Made by a program: the position numbers and the translations under genes
Notes under the pieces: generated by a model
What the model saw: the letters and a program-made list of their open reading frames with translations, nothing else
Database searches by the model: none
What the model was told of the DNA's origin: nothing
Shown: one piece after another, positions 23,269 through 34,017 of the stretch
Layout: every line of letters begins with the position of its first letter
Numbering within the stretch: position 1 is the stretch's first letter
Source: Takakia lepidozioides
Lineage: Eukaryota > Streptophyta > Takakiopsida > Takakiales > Takakiaceae
NCBI GenBank assembly: GCA_030704615.1
Contig: CM060734.1
Location: 48,378,042-48,442,041 of the forward strand
Length of the DNA: 64,000 nucleotides
Direction of reading: 5' to 3'

Positions 23269-24498
23269 ATGAGTGATGAAAGAGAAGCTAGACGACAGAG
23301 ATATTCAGCAAAAAGAGAAAGCTATCTGAAAGCTAATTATCCATATCTTTGGGAGAGAGGAATAGACATAGGGGAATCATCTGGACCTCTCACACCATCA
23401 AGATCAAAGAGTGCATCACCTATACCGGAAGAACTAGAGTTGGATGCCACTCCTTCTGTTTCTTTGCAAGAAAGATTAAGGGAATTGGTACAGGAAGAAG
23501 ATCAATCACGAGGTGAAAGATCTGAGGTACATCCTTGGATAAAAGACTTGACAGAAATCTTTGATAAGAGTTGGCATGGAACACCAAAAGCAGGAACTCC
23601 AGTTTCTGAAGCAGAAGATGAAGAAGGAGAAGAGGATGTGGCAGAGCCAACGGAGAGTTCAGACTCTCCAACACCATTACAGTTGAGTTACATGAGTGAA
23701 GAAGAAACCCAAGGGCAGAACTTGGAGGATGAAAACAGAGAGAAGAAATTAGAAGAGGAAGAATATGAAGAAGTAGACCCAACAGCTGAGGTTGAGACTA
23801 CAACCAGGACATCCCAACCCGTTGGACCTGGATCAAGTGGAGCACTTGGATCACAGGCCAACGAAGGTGTCGGCTCAGGGGGATCAGGCGGGCTGCCTGG
23901 ATCTGGCTCTGGGGGGACAGGGAGTGTGGGAAGTAGTGCAACTGAAGCTGGGAATACTGTGAATATCGTGGGGCCAGAAGCAAGGAGTGCTCAAGGGCCA
24001 CCACTTGGTGGAAGATCCACCACAAAAACAACAGGTCCAGAAGGACCAGCACCAGCAAGGGTGCCAGCACCTGTCAGTGGGCAGAAGGTAGGGCCACAGA
24101 TGGCGTTACAACCAACACGGGCAAAACCACCCTTTCCAATATATTCAGGAAAAGGGGATCCCGATGTACACATTAGCCAATTTGAGCACATGTGTATAGT
24201 GAACAATGAGAATGGCGATGATGCCAAGATGAGACTGTTTCCTTGTTCACTTATCAAGAAAGCAAGTGAATGGTATGCAAGATTCCCTGATAATCATTTC
24301 CTAACCTGGAATGGCTTGAATACAGCATTTCGAAATAGGTTCAGGACAAGTAAAACTGAGGATGAAGTGTATGGAAGTTTACAACAGCTGAAGCAGAAGA
24401 AGCATGAAACTGTTGAAGAGTATATGGAGAAGATGGAATTGATGATGAAAAAGCTGGCTGCAGTACCAGCACCCGGTTACAGAAGACTTGGTTTGTGA
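23269..24498 (+). pseudogene. Gypsy gag, first part
   Basis: Starts with an ATG just after the leader ORF. An acidic, Pro/Gly-rich region (residues about 40-280) precedes the retrotransposon gag domain: FPIYSGKGDPDVHISQFE, ASEWYARFP, TWNGLNTAFRNRFR and the VEEYMEKMELMMKKL helix. A frame change at about 24470-24490 ends the frame just before the conserved F-x-S-G-L-R-P-E segment, which continues in the next frame. It is either a one- or two-base mutation or a shift site; no slippery heptamer is evident. Confidence 0.85.
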
Positions 24499-27437
24499 GT
24501 GGACTAAGACCAGAGTTGCAAAAGAAAGTGGATATGTTACCCCATAATACAGTGGAGGAGGCATTTGAAACTGCGAACAGAATTGAGCAATTGGGAATGC
24601 TCAGGAGAGAGAAAAAAGAAGATGAGGACTCTGAGGATGAGTCAGATGAAGAAGAAGAGCAAGAACTAAAAAGAAAGAGTAAGAGAAAGGAGAAGTTGAA
24701 GAGGGATAACTATGAAAAAAAATTGGAAGAAATCTTGAAGAAGTATGCCACAGAGGCTGCAACACATTGGAGGAAGGGTGTATGGTGTGCAAAGTGCCAG
24801 AATGAAGGCCATACCACCACAGAATGCCACATGAAGGAGAAACACTGTACTATCTGTAAAATGGATAACCATTCTACTGAGAATTGTTACTACAACAGAA
24901 GGACAGCTGCAAGAGAACCTAGGCAAGTAAGGGTGCATCAGGTGCAGCCCCAGCCAAGAAGAAACAATGATCAGGACCACTATGGTAGGTCTGGTGGTTA
25001 TAACAATGGCATGGAAGGGAGAGGTAATTCAAGAGGGAATTACCAAGGAAATTCCAGAGGCAACTATCAGGGTAATCCAAGGGGGAATTACCAGCCCGGG
25101 AATCAGGATTATAGAAATAATCCAAGAACAGACCAAGGGCGAGGACCCAATGGTGAAGAGCTATGTTACTATTGTAATCAGCCAGGACATCGCAAGGCAG
25201 CCTGTTCATTCTGGATAAGACACCAGAATGAGATGAGAGCTCCTGTGAATGAGGGCCCAGTGGTGGCAGCTCACATGGTTAGGCCATGTGTTGTACCAGA
25301 AGTAAGTACAATGATAGTAACAAGAAGTAAAGCCAAACTAATACCTCCAGTAGAAGAGGAAGAAGATGAGACTGGAAGTGGCAATGATATGCCTGAAGAT
25401 GAAGAGACTTGGAAAGATGAGAAGGAACTGCACAAGGAAGTGGCAGATACTATAAGGGAAATGCAAAAGAGTACTGATATTCCTGTGGCAGATTCCTCTG
25501 ATTCGGATGGAGAAAAAGAAGGGAGTGAGGAAGAAAGGAAAAAAGAAGATGCAGACATGCAAAGTAATGAAGAGACTTTGGCTGCAGTAATATGTCAGAC
25601 CAAAGCAGAAATTACCATTGGACAGCTATTAGCTGTGGCACCTTATTGTAGGCACAGGCTGTATCAAGCAATCAATCGAATTGCCCAAGAGACAGGAAAC
25701 ACAGACCTGAACAGCAAGGTGACCAGTTATAATGTGAAGCCGGAAGGGCGAGAACCAGTCATGGACTTTGATGATTCTATGCCAGTAATCCAATTGAGAA
25801 TTGGAAGCACAGAACTAACTGATGTACTGATAGATGGTGGTTCTGGAGTAAATATCATGACAGACCAATTAAGGAAGAAGCTTGGTCTAAGTAACATGAA
25901 ACCAGCCCCATTTACAGTAACAATGGCAGATCAAAGAAGTGTACAGCCATTGGGATTAATAAGAGGAGTTAAGATACAGATACAGAAAATGATCTTTATG
26001 ATCACAGTAACTGTATTAAAAATGGATGAAGTCATGGAGGCTTACTCCTTATTATTGGGACGTCCGTGGCTGAAACAGGCCAGGGTATTCCATGACTGGA
26101 ATTCTCAGTTACTAACCGTGCATAATGGGATACACGAGATACAAATTACCACAAAGAAATCTAGTAGATTACCTGCTACAAGAAGACCTCGAGGAGTCAG
26201 AGAGTATGACTGGAGAGGAGGACTGGATGAGGAGCAGGAAGCTACCCTATTTGCTGCACACCCAGAGTGGGAGCAGGTTGCAGAGATGCGGCTGGAAAGC
26301 CTAAGTTGTTTGAGAGGTATCTGCTGTGGTGTAGTGACAGCAACACCAACTGAAGAGGAAACCAGCATTTACCCATCACATTTCTATGAAGAAAGAGAAG
26401 GAGAAATAGAAATCCTAGAAGAACCAGCCACTGTGAGCTTACAGGATGAAGTGGTGACTGGTTGGACAATCACAGCTGATGAGCAGGTGAGAGAAGTAAA
26501 TGTGGGAACTCAGGAGGAACCGAGGATGGTGAAAGTAGGAGCTGATTTGGAGCCGGAATTCTTCGAAGAAGCTAAAAGCTTGTTCATCAAATACAGAGAT
26601 GTATTTGCTTGGAGCTATGAGGATCTAAAAGGGATACCACCTGAAGTCTGTCAGCATAAGATTGAACTGGAACCAGGGTCAGTACCAATCAAGCAGGCGA
26701 GGTATAGAATGAATCCCAACTACGCACAGAAGGTTGGAGAAGAGATAAAGAAGTTGGCTGAGGCTAAGTTTATATACCCAATAGAGTATACAACTTGGTT
26801 GTCACCCATTGTTATAGTTCCCAAGAAGAATGGCAAACTAAGAGTATGTGTGAACTATAAGAAGCTGAATGCTTGTACGAAGAAAGATCCTTTCCCTTTG
26901 CCATTCACAGAAGCAGTATTAGACACTGTGGCAGGCCATGAGATGTACTCATTCATGGATGGCTTCAGTGGTTATAATCAAGTGCAAGTGGCAGAAGAAG
27001 ACCAAGGGAAAACAGCTTTCATCACAGACTGGGGGGCTTATGCATACAAAGTCATGCCCTTTGGACTTTGTAATGCACCAGCGACCTTTCAGAGAGTGAT
27101 AAGTGAATCTTTTCATGAGTATCTGGATGATTTCATGCAGGTATTCTTGGATGATTTCAGTGTGTACAGCTCTAAGAGTGAGCACTTGCATAAATTGGAG
27201 TTATGTTTGGCCAGATGCAGGATGAGAGGTCTGGGCCTGAATCCAGAGAAGTGTACTTTCTGTGTGAACTCAGGGGTGCTTCTGGGACACATTGTGTGTA
27301 AGAAGGGACTCCTTGTGGATCCCAGGAAGACAGAGTCCATTAAAGCCTCTCCACCACCAGTGAATGTTAAGAGTTTAAGGAGATTCCTTGGGCAAACCAG
27401 TTATTACAGAGATTTGTCAAAAGGTATGCACAAATAG
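24495..27437 (+). pseudogene. Gypsy gag end, protease and reverse transcriptase
   Basis: 980 codons after the gag frame change. In order: SGLRPEL end of gag; a Lys/Glu-rich stretch; three CCHC knuckles (CAKCQNEGHTTTEC, CTICKMDNHSTENC, CYYCNQPGHRKAAC); an acidic linker; retropepsin with VLIDGGSGVNIM (Gly where many have Thr/Ser, as in related plant elements); and RT with LSPIVIVPKKNGKLRVCVNYKKLN, FMDGFSGYNQV, KVMPFGLCNAPATFQR and the active site QVFLDDFSVYS. The frame ends at 27437 in the connection before RNase H. There are no in-frame stops over almost 3 kb. Confidence 0.93.
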
Positions 27438-27445
27438 CAGCACCA

Positions 27446-29701
27446 TTGAGCAAACTACTGAAGAAAGATGCAGTGTTTGCCTGGACAGCTGAATGTCAAC
27501 AGGCGTTTGAGGAACTTACACTGTCAGTAACAACTACACCTGTGCTGATTAACCCTCACTGGCATGTAGTATTTCATGTTCACTGCGATGCATCAGGAGA
27601 AGCGTTGGGAGCGGTGTTAGCCCAGAATGTTACAGGGAATATAGATTCACCTGTGTACTATGCTAGCCGGTTGATGAACAGTGCTGAGAGGAACTATAGC
27701 ACAACGGAAAGAGAAGCATTGGCAATGATTTATGCAGTCAAGAAATTCAGGCATTACCTATTGGGAAGAAAGTTTATGTTTTATGTGGATCACCAGGCTC
27801 TGATATATCTGGTGAACAAACCTTTGATAAGTGGAAGGATAGCGAGGTGGTTAATAATCTTGCATGAGTTTGAGTTCGAGGTTATTTACAAGCCTGGCCG
27901 TTTGCATCTTGTGGCAGATCATTTGTCACGACTAACAACAGGAGAGGCCGCCACAGGAGTGGACGATCAGTTACCTGATGCGAGTTTATTTGTAATGGAG
28001 GTGCAAGGAAGTGCAGATGAATGGTTAGATTGGCAGTGGCCAATCAGATACTACCTTGCTCATGGTCAGTGCCCACCTAGTTATGGTAAGGAGCAGAGGA
28101 AGAGAATCGCTATCAAAGCTTTACCTTATACTATGGTAGGAAGCAGAATGTATAAGTTAGGACCTGATGGAGTACTAAAACGATGCTTGTACCACCATGA
28201 AGTAAATAAAGTTTTGGCGGAAGTTCATAAAGGAGTGGCTGGAGGTCATTTTGGAGAAGAGACTACCAGTAGAAAGATACTACTCGCAGGATACTGGTGG
28301 CCTACTTTGTTCAAAGATGTACACGAGTATTGTCAGAAGTGTGATGAATGTCAGAGGCTAGGACCTTTGCAGAGATCTGGAAGGATGGCCTTGCATCCTA
28401 CAATGCCTACGGAACCATTTCAGAAATGGGGACTAGACTTTGTTGGACCAATTAATCCACCATCCAAGAATACACGAAACAGGTACATAATTACAGCCAC
28501 TGATTATACTACAAAGTGGGTGGAAGCTAAAGCTTTGAGGGACAACACAGCCAAGTCCACAGCAAGGTTCCTGTACGAGAACATACTTACACGATTTGGC
28601 TGTCCCTTAGAATTTATCAGTGATCAAGGAAGTCACTTCATGAATGAGACCATTGAGTTGTTGACTAAAGAGTTTATGATTGTGCATAGAAAGAGTACAA
28701 CATATTACCCACAGGGTAATGGGCAGGCAGAGGCTACCAACAAAATACTATGTACTATCTTGGCTAAGATAGTCAATGCAAACAGAACGGATTGGGATAC
28801 AAAGCTGCTGACAGCTTTGTGGTCATACAGGACTTCATATAAAGTCACCACTAAGTATACACCATTCCAATTAGTTTATGGTATGGAAGCCTTACTTCCA
28901 GTGGAATTCCTGTTACCTACCATGAGAACGGAGTGGGGAAAAAGAATGGAATTGCAAGACTCCATCAAGGTCAGGAAACATGAATTATACCATGTGGAAG
29001 AAGTACGTGCTGATGCAGCTGATAATATGACCAGAATTCAGATGAAGCGAAAGGAACAGTTTGATGAAGGCAAGTTAAAGACTTTTAAGACGGGGGATTT
29101 GGTTCTATGGTTGCAGAAGAAAGGAAAGATTCAAGCTTCTAAGCTTAAATCACCATGGAAAGGACCTTATGTCATACAAAAGATGTATGATAACAACACC
29201 GCCATGTTACAAACCATTAACAAAGAAATGCTGGGAAGAGTCAATGCAAATAAGTTGAAGGGGTACAGTGGTATCCATGACAAACCCCTGCAGCATGATT
29301 TGCATGTTGAACCGCAAGAGCAGTCACGGGCTGCACCAGTGTTACGAACGGAGTATGGAACACTTGTCGCTAGGCCCAGCATATATGACCAGGGTGGGCA
29401 AAACAAACGTGACACAGCCTATCACAGCCCATCAAGGCGCAACACAGCCTATCACAGCCCATCACGACGTGACACAGCCTATCACAGCCCAGCAAGGCGC
29501 AACACAGCCTATCACAGCCCATCACGACGTGACACAGCCTATCACAGCCCAGCAAGGCGCAACACAGCCTATCACAGCCCATCACACGTGACACAGCCTA
29601 TCACAGCCCAGCACGGCGCAACACAGCCTATCACAACCTACCACAGCGTGTCACAGCCTATCACAGCTTACCACAGTGCATCACAGCCTATCACAGCGTA
29701 A
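27446..29701 (+). pseudogene. Gypsy RNase H and integrase
   Basis: Continues pol in a different frame; the shift is at about 27410-27425 in the YYR..F hinge. RNase H shows HCDASGEALGAVLAQ, the ERNYSTTEREALA block and VDHQAL. Integrase has the HHCC zinc domain (HHEVNKVL, CQKCDECQRLG) and acidic triad blocks WGLDFVGP, ISDQGSHFMNE and PQGNGQAEATNK, then the GDLVLW and KLKSPWKGPYVI C-terminal fold. No chromodomain follows; the last ~100 residues are a 10-aa repeat (TAYHSPSRRD/N). As the pol frame is shifted once, the element would need a repair or a frameshift event to make full pol. Confidence 0.93.
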
Positions 29702-29745
29702 CACAGTATGACACAGCCTGTCACAGCTCAACACAGCCTACTAAA
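29405..29745 (+). repeat. 30/60-bp tandem repeats at the end of pol
   Basis: Units of about 30 bp ending in CACAGCCTATCACAGCC; alternating variants create a 60-bp higher-order unit repeated at about 29469-29588. In the pol frame it encodes TAYHSPSRRD/N repeats. The core CACAGCC is the same word that makes up the LTR arrays. Confidence 0.85.
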
Positions 29746-29798
29746 GTTACACGATCCATAGAATCAGTGACAAGTGGACACATAATAACTTCAGGAAA

Positions 29799-32588
29799 AT
29801 GGCTGACGGAAGAAGAAACGGAAATTACTTTAAAAATAGACACGTGGAGGTCAGGGCGCGACACACAGCGAGAATGAAGTGCAAGGACAGGTGTCAAAAA
29901 GAAAGAGGACAAGAACGGCCGTCAAAAGGGATGAAAGGCGGGCCCATTAATGAGTACGGAAAAAGGGAAACGGAACGAACGGCAAGTACAGAAAAGCGGA
30001 ATTCTTGTCACATGTGTGATCCTAGTGGACTATCCAACAGGGAAAGTCCACTAAAGAAGATAAAATCTAAAATCCAGTCACAGCGGATACAGCCAATAGA
30101 AAACCAGAGAAAGGATCAAGAAAATGGAGGGAAATTGAGCGCAAGAGGCGGCGTCGTTCTGAGTAACGGGCGTCTCGACAGGACAGGCCATAAATGCTAT
30201 AACTTGGAAACTATGGAGGAACTAACAGACTATACGCTCGCAATATTACTTACGCAGTGGCATAGACACGAAAGGACAGAGCGGAGCTTTTCTCTTGAGC
30301 GATGCTTGCAAGCCCCGCAGGCTTACAAGAAATTACCCATAGCTTTCTGCGGCAACCATACGTTTATGCTTTGTGCACTACAGGCATTCCTGCAGTTGTT
30401 ACAGCCAAAACAGTTCTGTGAGTCTAAAATGAAGAGAGTGAGAGGAATGGAGGAAATCAGGGTGAAGAGCACCACAATTCTGCAGAAACAAACGATGGCT
30501 ACCCCACAGGCGATAAAGATACTGGAGGAGCTGAGATTGGAAGGATTGCAAAGCCTAGATTGGACACTACACCATAGACAGTACATGTTACAATTTTTGC
30601 AGAACTTTGAGCCAAGGACAGGAACAACAACGGTGAAGGGAGTTGAATTAATGATTACTCCCCTATACCTCCAGCAATTGTTTCGATTGCCAGCAGGTCA
30701 GGTGCATGTGGAGGAACACAGGGCAAGACTGCAAATAGGGGACTTATTCCAAGAAGGGAGTTTCTTTAAAACTCAGGGTTATGCTTGTACCAAAGCTGTG
30801 TACCCAGGGTTAAAAGAGATAGGCCAGGTATTGAACGTTCTGATTGCCCTGAAACAGAACCAACAGTATTTGAGCAGATCCTTCACAGAGGAAATACTCA
30901 AAGGCCTGAAGGGACAAGAGGTACAATGGGCGGACATAATGTACAACGCACTGGTAGAGGAGATGAAAAGATTACAAGGTACTACCGCAAAGTCTCCTAT
31001 CATAGTGTCTGGCCCAATCATTGCTCAAATAATCCTTGATTCTGGCATACTTAATGCACAAGAAAGGAAGGAAATGGGAGTGTTTGAGCCAGAAACAACT
31101 GCAATGGAAGAGCAAGGCTCTTCACACAGTGAGGGTGGACTAGCAGCACAACCCGAGACTAAGAGGCAGAGAAGGGGAAAGACTGTAGTGGCGGATCCAC
31201 TGGCTTCACGGATTCCGCATGATAATGTTTCCCAAGCTCATGGCCAGGAAGGGGCACAGCAGCACAGAGAAATGCTATTACTGGAAGCAGGACCTTCAGA
31301 GAGGGAGGAGGAAGTTACTTCTGCATCACAACCATCACAGCCACTTGAACGACTTGTCACAAGGTCACAAGTTATCCATGCAGCTCAACCCGAAATAATT
31401 GATTTGGAAAGTGAAGGGATAGATATTCCAACTACAGAACAGATAGTGGCAGAAATAGAGAAAGGGGACCTTCTCTATGAATATTCTGGTCTGGTCAAGG
31501 AGACAGAAATCCCAGAGGTGCAACAGTTGCCCAAGGGAAATCCTGAGGTGCATATAATACACACACCTGTGTCGGAGGTACCACAGGCGGAAGGTCATGA
31601 CACTGTAGCACCGGTGATAGATGAAGTAGTTCAGGAAGAAAATCCGGTGGGACAATGGCCTGAATGGTTAGTGAGACATCACACTGTTGAAGATCAGGAG
31701 GAACAGCAGCAACCTCACCATGATGACCCTCAACAGGCAATGCTGATGAGTTCCATAGGCAGGACACTTAATTTGTTGGGGACTTATGTCAAATCCCATG
31801 TTCCAATTACCCAATTGACAGCCTTGAAAGAGGAACTCAGGAAGGAGTTTGAGGCTCGACTTGCCACTGAGTGTGCAAACAAGGTCGATGAAGAGGTCAC
31901 TCTCAAGATGAAGCAGGACTTGGGCAATACAGAAATGGCTTTGCAATTGGCCAAGCAACAATTGATTGAGGCAGGCCTCGCGCAAGACCAGTTGCACGAA
32001 GCACATAAGCAACAGCTATACCAAATGCAGGTGCAGCATGAAAGCAAGTTGCAAGAACTGAATGCACTACATACGGAGTTGCAGACAGTGCATAACAGGA
32101 TGGCGATACAATGTGCTACATTTACAACTATGCTTGACCAATCAACAAAAGAAATAAACAGTCAAGCGGAAAAATGTACGAAGGCAGAAGAAGAGAATGT
32201 TGAGCAAATGAAGCTCATTGTCGATATGAAGAATACAATCTGTCGCAATGAAGATACTTTCAAGCAATACAGGCAGATTGAAGCTGATCAAGAGAAGCAC
32301 ATCGTGGAGTTGCAACAAACCATCATGGCCAATAGAAATGAAATCGCGGTCAGTAACAAGGCTTGGAAGGAAGCCAATAATCTACTTGCTGCTTATGCGC
32401 AATTGGTTGAACCTCAGGCGAAGCGCATGGAGGCTTTACAACAGCAGTTGGAATTGTACAAGCTAAGAGAGGAGCAAACTCTCAGGGGAACCACAAGCAG
32501 CTTGGTGGATAACAGCCTTATGCAGGTCTGGTTAGCACAAGGGCCAGTAGAGGGCAAAGCCCACGGAAGCTCACCCAAAGCGAGATGA
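29799..32588 (+). CDS. Gypsy extra ORF A, 929 aa, coiled-coil protein
   Basis: Long sense ORF between integrase and the 3' LTR, with no stop over 2.8 kb. The N-terminal ~130 residues are very basic. Residues about 140-420 look globular (RQYMLQFLQNFEPRTGTTTV, ITPLYLQQLFRLPAG, IMYNALVEEMKRL, SPIIVSGPIIAQIILDSG). That is loosely like the plant-transposon/PMD-type domains found next to retroelements, but I cannot confirm this. An acidic linker follows, then about residues 660-915 form a Gln/Glu-rich coiled coil. It is not a known env: no signal peptide or membrane segment is visible. It overlaps the next ORF by ATGA. An extra gag-like or packaging role is speculation. Confidence 0.75.
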   Translation: MADGRRNGNYFKNRHVEVRARHTARMKCKDRCQKERGQERPSKGMKGGPINEYGKRETERTASTEKRNSCHMCDPSGLSNRESPLKKIKSKIQSQRIQPIENQRKDQENGGKLSARGGVVLSNGRLDRTGHKCYNLETMEELTDYTLAILLTQWHRHERTERSFSLERCLQAPQAYKKLPIAFCGNHTFMLCALQAFLQLLQPKQFCESKMKRVRGMEEIRVKSTTILQKQTMATPQAIKILEELRLEGLQSLDWTLHHRQYMLQFLQNFEPRTGTTTVKGVELMITPLYLQQLFRLPAGQVHVEEHRARLQIGDLFQEGSFFKTQGYACTKAVYPGLKEIGQVLNVLIALKQNQQYLSRSFTEEILKGLKGQEVQWADIMYNALVEEMKRLQGTTAKSPIIVSGPIIAQIILDSGILNAQERKEMGVFEPETTAMEEQGSSHSEGGLAAQPETKRQRRGKTVVADPLASRIPHDNVSQAHGQEGAQQHREMLLLEAGPSEREEEVTSASQPSQPLERLVTRSQVIHAAQPEIIDLESEGIDIPTTEQIVAEIEKGDLLYEYSGLVKETEIPEVQQLPKGNPEVHIIHTPVSEVPQAEGHDTVAPVIDEVVQEENPVGQWPEWLVRHHTVEDQEEQQQPHHDDPQQAMLMSSIGRTLNLLGTYVKSHVPITQLTALKEELRKEFEARLATECANKVDEEVTLKMKQDLGNTEMALQLAKQQLIEAGLAQDQLHEAHKQQLYQMQVQHESKLQELNALHTELQTVHNRMAIQCATFTTMLDQSTKEINSQAEKCTKAEEENVEQMKLIVDMKNTICRNEDTFKQYRQIEADQEKHIVELQQTIMANRNEIAVSNKAWKEANNLLAAYAQLVEPQAKRMEALQQQLELYKLREEQTLRGTTSSLVDNSLMQVWLAQGPVEGKAHGSSPKAR

Positions 32589-33979
32589 ATGAGCTCAGGC
32601 TGCAGGTGCAGAACATTGCCACAACTACTATAGACAATGTCTATAGTAGGATAGCAGAGTTACAAGAGGATGTAGACGGACTCCAGACTCAAGTGGAAGA
32701 CCTCACTTCAAACATCGACCAAAGAGTCTATATCCCTCAGGAACAGCTAATGGCTTCTTATTTACAAGCCAGAACTTTGGCTTTTCAGTCTTCACAGGAG
32801 GTGCAGGAGATGCCAATGATACAAGAGCCAGTACCACCACCACCACAACAAGTCACTGTACCAGTAGCTGAACCTGTGGTTACTACAACCACACCACAGC
32901 CACCACAGCCGGAGGTATGGGGCAATGCCGCTTTTAACCCACCTAAAACTCCAGCTGCAAGGGAGTACAGCAGGGCTATGCTTATGCCCTTCAACCAAAT
33001 TCCCATCATGTTGGATTTGGCTTGGAAAGAATTTAGTCCTCCGCAGTCATTCGCACATTACTACCAAATCATGCGTATTTGGCTGCCAGTGGCAACTAGG
33101 ACTAAAGTTCTTCCAAACAATCGACATATTGAAGATCATCACTTTGCACAATACTGGCACGAGGCAGGTACCATGTTGAGGGAATTGGTTGCTTTCCAGG
33201 TTGTACATGGACTCATTTATACCAAGACCAAGGAGATAGCAAGTATTGTCATGGGGTGCGGGCTATACTACGCTGCTTGTTTTCTGGTACGTTACCACAT
33301 TGAGCAACAAAAGATGCAAACACGCTTTCAAAGTTATTCCAGTGGAGATCATTGGGTATTACCTTCGGTGCCACCTCATATGTACCTATATGACCCAAAA
33401 GTTATGATGCAAAAGGATTCTCAAATTCGTTCATGGTTTCAAGCAGCCTGCAACCATTTGTCAACACAGAAATTCGGCATTGATGACATTTTCTATAAGG
33501 GACATGTGGCATGGAAGTACTTGCACGCTGCACCAGTAATTGGTACCCCACTCACCTGGACAGACAAGGAGCTCAGTGTCTACACCAATTTTGCTGTTCA
33601 GCGGTTACACCAAGTTGTAAAATGCAAACTTCCAGACATGGTAGGACAGCATTGTATGCCCCAGATGATTCCACAAAAGGTTCGAAAATTAAAACACCTG
33701 AGAGGTGATGAGGATTCTGATACAACTGTTTCTTCACAGAATTCTTTTGACATGGGAGAAGACTATGCAATTCAGATGGCAGAAAAGAAGCGACGGGGGT
33801 CTCCTATGCCGGAAAGGTTACCTCGATATCAGCCTCCAGAGGGCCTCACTTATCCAGGTAGTGATCAACCATCTCCGTCAACCAGAGACAGACCTCGGGC
33901 TCGTACACACAGTCCGCCACGAAACTCTCAACGTCAACAAGGTGCTCACTCACAAAGGTTTGCTACTCGGAAACAGTAA
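32585..33979 (+). CDS. Gypsy extra ORF B, 464 aa
   Basis: Begins with the ATG of the ATGA that ends ORF A and runs to TAA at 33977-33979, just before the polypurine tract. Residues about 1-50 are a heptad-like coiled coil, and 75-120 are a Pro/Gln/Val/Thr-rich linker with a PPPP run. About 130-370 looks globular and aromatic-rich (WKEFSPPQSFAHYYQIMRIW, HFAQYWHEAGTMLRELVAF, MGCGLYYAACFLVRYHIEQQ). The last ~90 residues are rich in Arg, Ser and Pro. No family is recognised. Because both ORFs A and B carry coiled coils and are overlapped, a hetero-complex is a reasonable guess. No membrane anchor or signal peptide is seen. Confidence 0.75.
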   Translation: MNELRLQVQNIATTTIDNVYSRIAELQEDVDGLQTQVEDLTSNIDQRVYIPQEQLMASYLQARTLAFQSSQEVQEMPMIQEPVPPPPQQVTVPVAEPVVTTTTPQPPQPEVWGNAAFNPPKTPAAREYSRAMLMPFNQIPIMLDLAWKEFSPPQSFAHYYQIMRIWLPVATRTKVLPNNRHIEDHHFAQYWHEAGTMLRELVAFQVVHGLIYTKTKEIASIVMGCGLYYAACFLVRYHIEQQKMQTRFQSYSSGDHWVLPSVPPHMYLYDPKVMMQKDSQIRSWFQAACNHLSTQKFGIDDIFYKGHVAWKYLHAAPVIGTPLTWTDKELSVYTNFAVQRLHQVVKCKLPDMVGQHCMPQMIPQKVRKLKHLRGDEDSDTTVSSQNSFDMGEDYAIQMAEKKRRGSPMPERLPRYQPPEGLTYPGSDQPSPSTRDRPRARTHSPPRNSQRQQGAHSQRFATRKQ

Positions 33980-34000
33980 ACCGTGAGGACACGGCTTTTT

Positions 34001-34014
34001 GAGGGGGGAAGGGG
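34001..34014 (+). promoter_or_regulatory. Gypsy polypurine tract
   Basis: GAGGGGGGAAGGGG lies three bases before the 3' LTR, the expected place for plus-strand priming. Confidence 0.85.
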
Positions 34015-34017
34015 TAA

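Noticed and set aside
29405-29745. Regular 30-bp repeats, CRISPR-like at a glance
   Set aside because: There are no spacers: the units are contiguous, degenerate and coding within a retrotransposon frame in a eukaryotic genome.
29799-33979. Envelope-like gene of an Athila-type element
   Set aside because: Neither extra ORF has a signal peptide, membrane segment or furin-like site; both are coiled-coil and low-complexity proteins.
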